From Candidatus Latescibacterota bacterium (GTDB taxonomy: Bacteria > Latescibacterota > UBA2968 > UBA8231), in contig JAJEGS010000035.1 in NCBI GenBank assembly GCA_022819745.1, positions 248,001-312,000 on the forward strand: a DNA stretch of 64,000 nucleotides. Direction: 5' to 3'. Under the pieces are notes generated by a model. It was not told where the DNA came from. It was given only the letters and a program-made list of their open reading frames with translations, and did no database searches. Position numbers and translations under genes: made by a program. This document shows positions 17,712-26,117 of this stretch, one piece after another; positions within the stretch are counted from its first letter, which is position 1, and every line of letters starts with the position of its first letter.

Positions 17712-17749
17712 AGACTCCCCAAACGGCACCTACGGAGAACCTCAAGACC

Positions 17750-19501
17750 ATGGAAGGCTTCTCGCTCCAAGCGATAGTGGATCTGTTTAGATTCGGTGAG
17801 CACACGCATGAACTACACCAATCGCTGTTGACTCTCGGGATGCTCATCATCGTCGCCAAGCTGGCCGAGGGCGTTTTTCGCCGGCTGCGCTTGAACTCCA
17901 TCATCGCCTATGCGGCGACAGGTATGTTGCTTGGGCCGGTCATGGAACTGACCGGCGTCTGGTGGATTGAGTCTTCGCTGCACCTCGAGTTGGTTTTGGC
18001 GCTGGGTGTGTTCATTTTCTTCTTCCTCATCGGCTTGGACGAAGTGGATATTTCCAGTTTCATGTCGTCCCTCAAAGGCCATTACTTCCTCGCGGCCGTA
18101 CTGTCCGTGATCGTGTCCCTAAGCATTTCGATGCTGGTCACCACCGATTTAGTTTTCGATTTCGGACTGAAACTGAATTTCACCGAGTCGCTGGCGTTGG
18201 CCGGCGTGCTGTCGATGACCAGTCTGGGCATCGTGGCCAAAGTGCTGACGGACGGCGGACACCTGAAACAGCCGGTTGGACTGCAAATTTTCACGGTGGT
18301 GATCATCGCCGAGTTGATTGCCCTGCTGGTGATCGGCTTCAGCATCGGCGAACACGCCCACCAAGTTTCGCCTGTCGGCATACTGATTTTGCTGGGCAAA
18401 GTGGCCGGTTTTTCGGTGGTGACTTGGGTATTGTCGTCGCGGGTGCTGCCGCCGTTGGTGGCGCTGTTGCAGCGGGTGATCCAAGTGCCGCAACTCTCCT
18501 TCGGTTTACTGCTTGGCATGCTCTTCCTGATAGTGTACGGCGCGGAAGCAGTGGGACTCCACGGCTCACTGGGTGCTTTACTGTTCGGGGCATCGCTGTC
18601 GAGCCTTCCCTACCAAGTGCAGCGGGAAATCATCCCAGGAATTCGCAGCGTGGCCGAGGGGTTTTTCGTGCCCCTGTTCTTTGCTTCCGCCGGATTGAGC
18701 TTCAGCTTTACCTTCGCAACCTTGCCGCTGGGGGCCATGGCGGGGTTGGCGTTGATCCCATTGCTCGGCAACTTCACCGGCGCTTTCATCGGCGCTTACG
18801 TGTCCCGCCTCGCCGTTCCCTACGCCGTGGCCACCGGGCTGATGGGTAAGGGAGTGGCTGAAATCGCGCTGCTGCTGGTTATGTGGAATTCTGGAATCAT
18901 TGACGAGGTGGTTTTCTCATTCTTGGTGCTGGTCATGTTCTGCTACATCTTGTTCATGCCGTCGGTGATCAACTTCGCGGTGAGTCGGGCCAGCCGCAGG
19001 ACCGACCTGCCAGCGCAACTTGACGACATTCCGTTGGGCATAGTCCGCTTCGCGCTGGAAGACATCAGGATTGATGACATTCTGGACCGCTCGCGTCGTC
19101 ATCCTGCGCCTTCGGTCACAGTGCGCGATTTCACGGAGCAGTGGATCGTTCCGCACCAGCCCCACTACGTCGTGGCAGATAGGGAAGCGCTGGTCGGGAT
19201 CGTGTCCTTGGAGATGCTCCGCTACCTGCCTAAGGACGCTTGGGGCAAGACCCAGCTCGACGCTGTGGTCCGCCGCGAAACTCCATTGGCGTATCCTGAT
19301 GAGCAAGTCGAAGACGTGCTGCACCGTATGTCAGAGAATTCTCTTTCCGTCATGCCCGTCGTGGAAAGGGATTCGGAAAAGTTTTTGGGCGCGGTCACCA
19401 GCAGCGACATCATCCAGCTCATGACCATGGAAACTATGGGCGAGAGCAGAGCGCTGCACCGGCCGGTCAAGACTTCGACGCAGTCTCGACAGAATCATTA
19501 A
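17750..19501 (+). CDS. CPA2-family cation/proton antiporter with C-terminal CBS pair
   Basis: A 583-residue inner-membrane protein. Residues 1-410 form about 12-13 transmembrane helices of the KefB/NapA (CPA2) type: LRLNSIIAYAATGMLLGP, FFLIGLDEVD, LFGASLSSLPYQVQ and LMGKGVAEIALLL are recognisable family segments. Residues about 470-575 carry two CBS-like motifs (VADREALVGIVSLEML, LSVMPVVERDSEKFLGAVT), usually adenosine-ligand sensors. CPA2 proteins exchange sodium or potassium for protons. The ATG at 17750 has ACGGAG upstream and the gene is probably co-transcribed with the binding protein. It ends 17 bp before the right copy of the 55-bp repeat, so the two genes form one bounded unit. Confidence 0.9.
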   Translation: MEGFSLQAIVDLFRFGEHTHELHQSLLTLGMLIIVAKLAEGVFRRLRLNSIIAYAATGMLLGPVMELTGVWWIESSLHLELVLALGVFIFFFLIGLDEVDISSFMSSLKGHYFLAAVLSVIVSLSISMLVTTDLVFDFGLKLNFTESLALAGVLSMTSLGIVAKVLTDGGHLKQPVGLQIFTVVIIAELIALLVIGFSIGEHAHQVSPVGILILLGKVAGFSVVTWVLSSRVLPPLVALLQRVIQVPQLSFGLLLGMLFLIVYGAEAVGLHGSLGALLFGASLSSLPYQVQREIIPGIRSVAEGFFVPLFFASAGLSFSFTFATLPLGAMAGLALIPLLGNFTGAFIGAYVSRLAVPYAVATGLMGKGVAEIALLLVMWNSGIIDEVVFSFLVLVMFCYILFMPSVINFAVSRASRRTDLPAQLDDIPLGIVRFALEDIRIDDILDRSRRHPAPSVTVRDFTEQWIVPHQPHYVVADREALVGIVSLEMLRYLPKDAWGKTQLDAVVRRETPLAYPDEQVEDVLHRMSENSLSVMPVVERDSEKFLGAVTSSDIIQLMTMETMGESRALHRPVKTSTQSRQNH

Positions 19502-19517
19502 GACGGGGAAAGGAAAA

Positions 19518-19572
19518 AATATGAAAATCACGGATCTCAAATGCGCGGTCATCGGCAACAACCCGGTCGTGC
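19518..19572 (+). repeat. Right copy of the perfect 55-bp direct repeat
   Basis: Same 55 bases as 16419-16473. This copy is in its natural setting: it starts 3 bp before the ATG of the enolase-superfamily gene and is preceded by AAAGG at good spacing, so it is the likely source of the duplication. Confidence 0.97.
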
Positions 19573-20735
19573 GCATCAATACCGACGAGGGCATCTACGG
19601 CCTCGGAGAAGTTGAGGCGAGCAAGTCCTATCTCAAGCCCCACGTGCTGTTTTACAAAGACCGCATCCTCGGCCAAGACCCGACTGACGTCGAGCGGGTG
19701 ATGCTCAATATCCGGCGCTTGGGCAGCTTCAAGCCTTGGGGCAGTGCGGTCAGCGCGATTGAAATGGCGCTGTGGGATATTGCCGGCAAGGCCGTGGGCG
19801 CGCCCGTGTACAAGCTGCTCGGCGGCAAGATCCGCGACCGCGTGCGGGTGTACAATGGCGCGGTGCGCTTCCCCATGGCACCTGCCCGCCCGCCCGCGGA
19901 AGGTGCCCGCCCGCCCGAGGACTACGCGGACAATATGCAGCGCATGATAGACGCGCCGCAGAAGTTCAGCATCATCAAACAGGGCCTCGCCTTCCACGGC
20001 GGGCGGATCACTGAGTCGCCTAAACATTTCTACGGCACCCACCAAGCTGGCCCGGGCCACGCCAATCGCGGCCCTTTGAGCGAACGCGGCCTCAACTACA
20101 TTGTCGATTGCATCCGCGCAATGAAGGAAGTCTGCGGCGACGAGGTTGGCTTGGCGCTGGACTTGGGTCCGGGCTTTCTCGTGCCGGATGCACGCCGTCT
20201 CGCCCAAGCGGTCGAAGACCTCAACGTGGCGTGGCTAGAGGACATGCTCACCGGCGATTACGTGCCCTACGTGTCAGCGGATCACTACCGCGAGGTCACG
20301 CAGAGCACCTCGACGCCGATCCACACGGGCGAGCAGATCTACTTGCGGCACAATTTTCAAGACCTGATTGAGAAGCGCGCCGTGGATGTCATCGGCCCGG
20401 ATCCCTGCGACATCGGCGGTATCGCGGAGCTAAAATGGGTGGCCGAATACGCCGATATGCACGGCATCCTCATGGCTCCCCACGGCGTGCTCGACGGCCT
20501 GTTGGGTTTGGCGGCCTTGGTGCAGGTCGCAGCGACGCTGCCGCAAAACTACATTGCGTTTGAATATCCAACCGGCCAGCCCGAGTGGTGGTACGACATC
20601 GTCACGGGCTTGCCCGACCCGATTGTGGTCGATAGTCACATCGCCGTTTGGGACGCGCCCGGGATGGGCGTCGATTTAATTGCCGAAGAAGCGCGGCGCT
20701 ATTTGCGCGAGGAAGACGCCGATTTCTTCGACTAG
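19521..20735 (+). CDS. Enolase-superfamily sugar-acid dehydratase (mandelate racemase/muconate lactonizing family)
   Basis: A 404-residue cytosolic enzyme of the mandelate racemase subgroup, which dehydrates or epimerises acid sugars. The capping domain (TDEGIYGLGEVEAS) is followed by the barrel with metal ligands Asp214 (LALDLG), Glu240 (WLEDM) and Glu271 (HTGEQIY); His321 in APHG fits a barrel-end base and Lys153 (IIKQG) a second catalytic residue. The insertion PARPPAEGARPPE at about 121-133 is a low-complexity loop. The pattern resembles galactonate or mannonate dehydratases, but the exact sugar is open. The first 17 codons recur at 16422. It begins a plus-strand cluster with a dehydrogenase and a second family member. 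Confidence 0.9.
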   Translation: MKITDLKCAVIGNNPVVRINTDEGIYGLGEVEASKSYLKPHVLFYKDRILGQDPTDVERVMLNIRRLGSFKPWGSAVSAIEMALWDIAGKAVGAPVYKLLGGKIRDRVRVYNGAVRFPMAPARPPAEGARPPEDYADNMQRMIDAPQKFSIIKQGLAFHGGRITESPKHFYGTHQAGPGHANRGPLSERGLNYIVDCIRAMKEVCGDEVGLALDLGPGFLVPDARRLAQAVEDLNVAWLEDMLTGDYVPYVSADHYREVTQSTSTPIHTGEQIYLRHNFQDLIEKRAVDVIGPDPCDIGGIAELKWVAEYADMHGILMAPHGVLDGLLGLAALVQVAATLPQNYIAFEYPTGQPEWWYDIVTGLPDPIVVDSHIAVWDAPGMGVDLIAEEARRYLREEDADFFD

Positions 20736-20833
20736 TAGAACCGACTGGATTCCCGCTTGCGGAGCGCGGAAATGACGGGACCGAGTGCGAAACGTCAGTT
20801 TATAGATTTAATAGTTATAGAGAAAGGAAAGAT

Positions 20834-21802
20834 ATGCGCGCGGCCCAACTAGTCGCCCCGCGTCAGTGGGAAATTATCGAGACGGACAAACCTGAGCCGG
20901 TCGGCGATCGGATGCTCGTGAAAATGGAGCGGGTCGCGGTCTGCGGCAGCGACAAGCCGCCGTTTTGCGGCCCCCACAAGCGCTATCCGCAGCCGCCCGG
21001 AGCCACTGGGCACGAAGGTATGGGCGTGGTCCAAGCCTGCCCGTCGGGGCGCTATCGGGAGGGGGAACGAGTGCTGTTGTGGGGATTTGATCGTGGACTT
21101 TTTCAGGAGTACGTCTTGGCCAAAGACGACGGCGGCTGCATCCGCCTGCCCGGCGACCTGCCCGAGGAAAAGGTGCTGATGAGCCAGCTTTTGGGCACGG
21201 TGATCCACAGCTTCTACAAGCTGGGCAACATCATTGACCGCGATGTGGTGGTGATCGGCCAAGGCCCGGTGGGGCTGCTGTTCAATGCGGTGCTGCGCAA
21301 CCTCGGCGCACGCCGCATCATGGCGATTGATCCGCTGCCCTACCGCTTGGAGGTGGGCCGTCAGATGGGGGCCACGCACGCGATTTGTTCGGCATCCCAA
21401 GACCCGGTTGCCGCAGTCGCCGAGATCACCGGTGGTGCCATGGCCGGTCTCGCAGTCGAGGCCGTGGGTGTCGCCGAGACTCTGGGTCTCGTACCAGACC
21501 TCTGTTGTCGCAACGCCGAGGTGATCTGCTTTGGCGTCCCAGACAAGGCCCACGTCGAAGGCTTGATGACGGTCAGGATGTTGGACCTGTTGCGCCAAGA
21601 ACTGCGTTTGATTTTCTCGATCGGCCCCAATCCCGAGCGCGACTACCGGCCGGCCCTCGACTGGATCGTCCAAGGGCGCATCGACGTCGCGCCGATCGTC
21701 AGCCACGTCTTGCCCTTTGCCGAGATCCAGCAAGCCTTTGCCATGGCCTTCGACGATCCAGAGCCTCACCGAGCACTGAAGGTCGTGCTCAAGTTTCCCT
21801 AA
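20834..21802 (+). CDS. Medium-chain alcohol dehydrogenase-like oxidoreductase
   Basis: A 322-residue NAD(P)-dependent dehydrogenase of the zinc MDR family. Catalytic zinc ligands are Cys37 (VCGSDK) and His60-Glu61 (GHEGMG); the Rossmann fold shows VIGQGPVGLLF. The four-cysteine structural zinc lobe is absent, so the protein is shorter than typical sorbitol dehydrogenases. The ATG at 20834 follows AAAGGAAAG; the open frame runs further upstream but without a ribosome binding site. It lies between two enolase-superfamily genes, 23 bp before the second, so a role in oxidising a sugar alcohol or sugar acid of the same route is likely. Substrate is not assignable. Confidence 0.85.
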   Translation: MRAAQLVAPRQWEIIETDKPEPVGDRMLVKMERVAVCGSDKPPFCGPHKRYPQPPGATGHEGMGVVQACPSGRYREGERVLLWGFDRGLFQEYVLAKDDGGCIRLPGDLPEEKVLMSQLLGTVIHSFYKLGNIIDRDVVVIGQGPVGLLFNAVLRNLGARRIMAIDPLPYRLEVGRQMGATHAICSASQDPVAAVAEITGGAMAGLAVEAVGVAETLGLVPDLCCRNAEVICFGVPDKAHVEGLMTVRMLDLLRQELRLIFSIGPNPERDYRPALDWIVQGRIDVAPIVSHVLPFAEIQQAFAMAFDDPEPHRALKVVLKFP

Positions 21803-21825
21803 CGCTGAGCAGAAAGGCATCCATC

Positions 21826-23061
21826 ATGCGAGTCACCCAAATCGAAGTCCACGAGATCGCGCTCGCGTACCACGACTGGATCGCCTACCCGCTCAACCAC
21901 TACTACGGCCCCGCGCGCCGCACGATCTACATCGCCCACACCGACGACGGCCGGATTGGCCTCGGCGAGAGCGGGAGCACCGAGCCGCAGGAGACCATCA
22001 ACCAATACATCGGCAGCAACCCCTTTGACTGGATCAGCGACGAGACTTCGCTGGGGTTGGGCACGGCCATGTACGACCTGATGGGGCAGGCCGCTGGCAT
22101 CCCCGTCTACAAGCTGTTCGGCCAGAAGTATCGGTCGTTTGTGCCCGTGGGAGCTTGGACGGTATCGACCCATCCCAAGCACATGGCCGAGACTGTAACC
22201 CGCTACGCGGAGCAGGGCTACACGTGGCTGAAGTACCACCTCTCGCCCTTTGAAAACGTCTTTGACCAGACAGAGGCCATGCAGGCGGTCGCGCCGCCCG
22301 GCTTCAAAATCCACTACGACTTCACCATGCACGGCACGGACGACCACATGCCCGAGCTGGTGGAAAAGCTAGCTGAGTATCCGATCGCCGGTTGTTTTGA
22401 GGACCCGTTGCCGCCCGGGGATATCGAGGGCTATATCGACCTGCGCAAGCGGGCCAAGCGGCCCATTGTCTTGCACCACTTCCCGCTCGGGGCCACCTAT
22501 GAGGTGTTGATGGAACCGGCCGATATCTACATGCTCGGCCACGCAAAAATCGGCGATGCCATGCGCCGCGCTGGCTTGTTTGCCGCGGCAGGCAAGCCCT
22601 TTATGCTGCAAAATGTCGGCGGTGCCATCACCCGCGCCATGGTCGTGCACATGATGGCCGCCGCGCCCACGGCCACTTTTCACTGCCACAACGATTACGA
22701 AGTTTGGCAGAGCGACGTGGTAGCAGAGCGGTTGGACCCGATCAACGGCTTGGTGCGGGTGCCGGAAAAACCGGGGCTGGGGCTGACTTTGGACCGGGAA
22801 AAACTGGAGCGGCTGAAGGCGCTAGAGTTGCCCGCACAAGACAAGTGGATCATCAAATCGCGCTTCAAAAACGGCACCCGCATGTACAACATCGCCGATC
22901 CGGCCCACTCGATTTTCATGGTGCGGCCCGACCGCAACCGCCTGATGCCCATGAGCTATGCCGCGCCCATTGAGACCGAGTATTGGGACGACGACGGGAC
23001 GGAGGAGTACCGGGCGATGTTCAGCAGGATTGAGCGCGAGGGGATCGTACTGGAGCGTTGA
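21826..23061 (+). CDS. Divergent enolase-superfamily protein
   Basis: A 411-residue mandelate racemase/muconate lactonizing enzyme relative. Lys136 (WLKYH), Asp165 (KIHYDFT) and Glu192 (CFEDP) fit the first metal ligands and the catalytic Lys, but where the third acidic ligand should stand the sequence reads IVLHHFPLG, with two histidines instead. The C-terminal tail (about residues 345-411) is longer than usual. It may use a different metal geometry or have lost the classical half-reaction. Start ATG at 21826 with GAAAGG upstream; the open frame beginning at 21385 is a frame shadow of the dehydrogenase. The gene ends 2 bp from the convergent msrB stop. Confidence 0.85.
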   Translation: MRVTQIEVHEIALAYHDWIAYPLNHYYGPARRTIYIAHTDDGRIGLGESGSTEPQETINQYIGSNPFDWISDETSLGLGTAMYDLMGQAAGIPVYKLFGQKYRSFVPVGAWTVSTHPKHMAETVTRYAEQGYTWLKYHLSPFENVFDQTEAMQAVAPPGFKIHYDFTMHGTDDHMPELVEKLAEYPIAGCFEDPLPPGDIEGYIDLRKRAKRPIVLHHFPLGATYEVLMEPADIYMLGHAKIGDAMRRAGLFAAAGKPFMLQNVGGAITRAMVVHMMAAAPTATFHCHNDYEVWQSDVVAERLDPINGLVRVPEKPGLGLTLDREKLERLKALELPAQDKWIIKSRFKNGTRMYNIADPAHSIFMVRPDRNRLMPMSYAAPIETEYWDDDGTEEYRAMFSRIEREGIVLER

Positions 23062-23063
23062 AG

Positions 23064-23462
23064 CTATTCCTGTCCCTCGAATTTGAGTGCCGCTGAGTTC
23101 ATGCAGTAGCGCAGGCCGGTCGGTTGGGGGCCGTCGGGGAAGACGTGGCCGAGGTGGGCGTCGCACTGGCTGCACAGCACTTCGGTGCGCACCATGCCGT
23201 GGCTCGTATCGCGCTCCTCGGCGACCTTGTCCGCGGCGATGGGCTGCCAGAAACTGGGCCAACCAGACCGCGAATCGTACTTGGTCTCCGAACTGAACAA
23301 CTCGCTGCCGCAGCAGACGCAGCGATAGATGCCTTGCTCCTTATTGTTGTTGTACTCGCCGGTGAAGGCGCGCTCGGTTCCCTTCTGCCGCGTTACGTGG
23401 TACTGCTCTTCGGTGAGTTCCTGCCGCCACTCAGCCTCGCTTTTGACGATTTTTTTCTCCAT
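23064..23462 (-). CDS. msrB: Peptide methionine-R-sulfoxide reductase
   Basis: A 132-residue MsrB that repairs methionine-R-sulfoxide in proteins. The zinc site is Cys48, Cys51, Cys97 and Cys100, and the catalytic Cys120 stands in the signature RYCMNSAAL. No signal peptide, so cytosolic. GAGAAAGGA lies before the ATG. It is the last of three minus-strand genes (iron-type dehydrogenase, flavin reductase, msrB) with gaps of 18 and 27 bp, which look like one transcript. The pairing with a flavin reductase suggests an oxidative-stress flavour, but this is inference. Confidence 0.96.
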   Translation of the reverse strand: MEKKIVKSEAEWRQELTEEQYHVTRQKGTERAFTGEYNNNKEQGIYRCVCCGSELFSSETKYDSRSGWPSFWQPIAADKVAEERDTSHGMVRTEVLCSQCDAHLGHVFPDGPQPTGLRYCMNSAALKFEGQE

Positions 23463-23489
23463 TGTAGCATTCCTTTCTCTTGGGTCAGT

Positions 23490-23963
23490 CTAATCGGCCA
23501 ACTCGGCGTATTGCCCGCCGAAGAAGATCAGCGGCGCGCCGCTGCCCACCTCGCCGGCGAGGCATTCGCCGATGAACATGTCGTGGTCGCCCGCGGCGGC
23601 GACATCCACTAGCTTGCAGTCCACATAGGCCAAGGCGTCGGCCAAAATCGGCGCGCCGGTCTGGGCCACTTTGGTCGCCAGATCCGCAAAGTCCTTGGGG
23701 CCGCGCTGGGCAAAGCGCACGGAGAGGTCCTCCTGCTCCCGCTTGAGGATGTTGATGGCAAAGCCCTTGGCTTTTTGCAACAGGCCGTGCATGGACGCGC
23801 TTTTGTCAACCGAGACCACCACCAGCGGCGGCGACAGGGACAGCGACATGACCGCGTTGGCCGTCATGCCCCAAAGTTGGCCGTCGCAGGAGGTGGTCAC
23901 CACGGTGACGCCGGTGGCAAAGCGGCCCATGATTTGCCGCTGAAGCTGAGAGTCAAATGCCAT
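23490..23963 (-). CDS. Flavin reductase / FMN-binding split-barrel protein
   Basis: A 157-residue member of the flavin reductase-like (DIM6/NTAB) family. Diagnostic stretches are MGRFATGVTVVTT, WGMTANAVMSLSLSPPLVVVSVDK and GDHDMFIGEC; these form the split barrel that binds FMN. Relatives supply reduced flavin to a partner monooxygenase. No monooxygenase of the two-component kind is next door; the upstream gene is an iron-type alcohol dehydrogenase (18 bp away) and the downstream gene is msrB. The start ATG has AGGGA at acceptable spacing. Confidence 0.9.
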   Translation of the reverse strand: MAFDSQLQRQIMGRFATGVTVVTTSCDGQLWGMTANAVMSLSLSPPLVVVSVDKSASMHGLLQKAKGFAINILKREQEDLSVRFAQRGPKDFADLATKVAQTGAPILADALAYVDCKLVDVAAAGDHDMFIGECLAGEVGSGAPLIFFGGQYAELAD

Positions 23964-23981
23964 TGAGCGTTCCCTTTCACT

Positions 23982-25214
23982 TTAGTTGAGTGCGTTCTGA
24001 TAGATGCGGACTGCGTCGTCCGCTTCCACCGCGACCGGATTGGGTTCGAGCAAGCGCTGGACGCTCAGGGCGCTTTCGACCATCTGCGGGATGTCGGCGG
24101 CGCTTATCCCAGCCGCGCTCAGCGAGCCGTAGGGAGTGTGCTGCCGCCGCAGCTCGTCGATCCACTCAGCGGCTAGCTCGATCCCTTCCTCGCGGCTCTT
24201 GCCTCCTAGCGCCAGCCCAGCGGCCCCCGCGGCAAAGTAGTATTTGTCGGCCACGGCCGGGGCGTTGTGCCGCATCACTCCGGGCAAGACGAGGGCCACG
24301 GCCGCGCCGTGCGGTACGGGTGCGCCGCGCTCAAAGGAGACCTTCTCGACCCCGTAGCCGAGTGCGTGGCCGGCCCCGGTGTTGATAGGACTCAACAGGA
24401 GTCCGGCGAGAAGGGCACAGCGCGCCATTTGATAGCGCGCGTCGGGATCGCCGTGGACTACGGCTTGTATGTACGCCGGGCAGCCTGCGGTCAGGGCCGC
24501 CCGCGCTACGGCGTCGCCGATGGCATTGCTCTTGGTGGAAGCCGTGCATTCGAGGGCGTGCCCGAGGGCATCCAAGCCGGTAATTGCGGTCAATACTGGC
24601 GGCAGGTCTTGGTGCAAACGCGGGTCCACCAGCGCGGCCTTGGGCTGTAAGTAGCTGCTGTACACGGCCTTCTTGCCGGTTGCGTCGGCGATTACTGACA
24701 CTCGGCTGACCTCGCTGCCCGTGCCCGCGGTGGTCGGGATGCCGACGAGTGGGGCCAGCGGCGGTTTTGCGTACAGGTCGAAGCCAAAGTAATCGGCCAC
24801 GGAGCCGCCATTGGCAGCAGTGCAGAGCGCGGCCTTGGCCGTGTCCATGGTGCTACCCCCGCCCAAGGCAACGGCTACGTCGAAATCCGTGGCTGCCAGC
24901 GCGTGAGCGCAGGCATCGACGCTTTGGACCGAGGGGTTGGGCGCGATCTCGCTGTATGCGCTCACCACGTCTAAGCTGCCGAGGGCTTGGCGGACTAGAT
25001 CGACGAGTGGGGCGATGCTTGGATCGTGGATGAGCAGCACTCGACCCGCGCCGAGGCGGCCGCACTCGTCGGCTAGCTGCGACAGGGCACCCGCCCCGAA
25101 TACGACCCGCCGGTCGCGGAATTCGAACATTTCTGCTAGCGCTACGCGCCGACTTTCTGCGGCAAAATAGGCGCTATCCGATAGCAGGTCCTCGTTGATT
25201 TGCACACTACCCAT
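23982..25214 (-). CDS. Iron-containing (group III) alcohol dehydrogenase
   Basis: A 410-residue NAD(P)-dependent dehydrogenase of the iron-activated type. GGGSTMDTAK at 118-127 binds the cofactor; TTAGTGSEVSR, GLDALGHALE and NTGAGHALGYG are the family's metal and substrate region with the expected histidines. The start chosen is the ATG with first base 25214, preceded by GAGGAAGG; the frame extends 25 codons further but into the divergent promoter region. It leads a three-gene minus-strand unit and is divergent from the PhyH gene at 25321 over 106 bp, so both may share control. Substrate unknown; relatives act on propanediol, lactaldehyde or maleylacetate. Confidence 0.9.
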   Translation of the reverse strand: MGSVQINEDLLSDSAYFAAESRRVALAEMFEFRDRRVVFGAGALSQLADECGRLGAGRVLLIHDPSIAPLVDLVRQALGSLDVVSAYSEIAPNPSVQSVDACAHALAATDFDVAVALGGGSTMDTAKAALCTAANGGSVADYFGFDLYAKPPLAPLVGIPTTAGTGSEVSRVSVIADATGKKAVYSSYLQPKAALVDPRLHQDLPPVLTAITGLDALGHALECTASTKSNAIGDAVARAALTAGCPAYIQAVVHGDPDARYQMARCALLAGLLLSPINTGAGHALGYGVEKVSFERGAPVPHGAAVALVLPGVMRHNAPAVADKYYFAAGAAGLALGGKSREEGIELAAEWIDELRRQHTPYGSLSAAGISAADIPQMVESALSVQRLLEPNPVAVEADDAVRIYQNALN

Positions 25215-25320
25215 TGTGACCTTCCTCATATGTGTTGACGCGGCGAATCGAGTCTTGTTTCGCGCGGGGGATTTGTGCAATATATACACGGAATCGCAGC
25301 ACTACAAAAACGGAGCCACC

Positions 25321-26082
25321 ATGATGCAAGACGCCACCCAGACCTACGTCGAGCAGGGCTTTCTCACGGGCATCGACCTGTTCAGCGCCAGCGAGATCGA
25401 TCACTTCCGCGCCTGCTTCGACGAATTGGAAGCCCGCGAGGGCCGCGAAAAGTGCCAGATCGGCCTGCAGGCCCGCCACTTAGACGAGAAATTCATCTGG
25501 CAGATGGCCACGGACCCGCGCATCCTCGACGCCATGCAGGAGGTCATGGGCGAGGACATTATGCTGCTATCGACGCATTTTTTCTGCAAATATCCCGACC
25601 CAGAGGCCAAGCACTTTGTGGCTTGGCACCAGGACGTCACCTATTGGGGCTTAGAGCCGCCCGAGGCCCACACCGCTTGGGTGGCTGTGGATGCCAGCGA
25701 CGTGGAAAACGGCTGTATGCGGGTCATCCCCGGCTCGCACAAAAACGGCATTGCCACTCACGGCGAGTCGGCCAGAGTCGGCAATCTGCTCAGCATTAAT
25801 CAGGAGATCCCCGACGAGTTCGTCGATGACAGCCAAGCTGTCGATCTAGTGCTCGCGCCGGGCCAGATATCCATTCACGACGGCCAGGTATTCCACGCCA
25901 GCAATCCCAATACCTCCAATCGCCGCCGCTGCGGACTGACGCTGCGCTACGTGGCCCCGCACGTTGCGCAGCCCGAGCTCAACTCGCTGGGCAACAAGTA
26001 TCCGACCACCTTGGTGCGCGGCGAGGACCGCTACGGCAACTTTCCCGAGCAGCACATACCCTTTGCCTCTGCTTCTCGATAA
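25321..26082 (+). CDS. Phytanoyl-CoA dioxygenase family oxygenase
   Basis: A 253-residue Fe(II)/2-oxoglutarate oxygenase. The iron-binding triad is His-Gln-Asp in FVAWHQDVTYW and the distal His in FHASNPN, with Arg in NRRRCGLTLRY for 2-oxoglutarate. VENGCMRVIPGSHKNG is the strongly conserved PhyH core. The doubled ATG at 25321 is the first sensible start; the upstream open frame covers the divergent promoter. It opens a tight three-gene set: this gene, a KDPG-type aldolase 35 bp on, and a second PhyH gene 23 bp after that. Substrate unknown, but the context suggests a step in breaking down an acidic or methylated sugar derivative. Confidence 0.93.
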   Translation: MMQDATQTYVEQGFLTGIDLFSASEIDHFRACFDELEAREGREKCQIGLQARHLDEKFIWQMATDPRILDAMQEVMGEDIMLLSTHFFCKYPDPEAKHFVAWHQDVTYWGLEPPEAHTAWVAVDASDVENGCMRVIPGSHKNGIATHGESARVGNLLSINQEIPDEFVDDSQAVDLVLAPGQISIHDGQVFHASNPNTSNRRRCGLTLRYVAPHVAQPELNSLGNKYPTTLVRGEDRYGNFPEQHIPFASASR

Positions 26083-26117
26083 TTACACAGTACGCCACAC
26101 CACATAAGGAGTACACA

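Noticed and set aside
19870..19920. GCCCGCCCG-rich direct repeats
   Set aside because: Low-complexity Pro/Ala/Arg codons within the dehydratase gene; no sign of a mobile or regulatory element.
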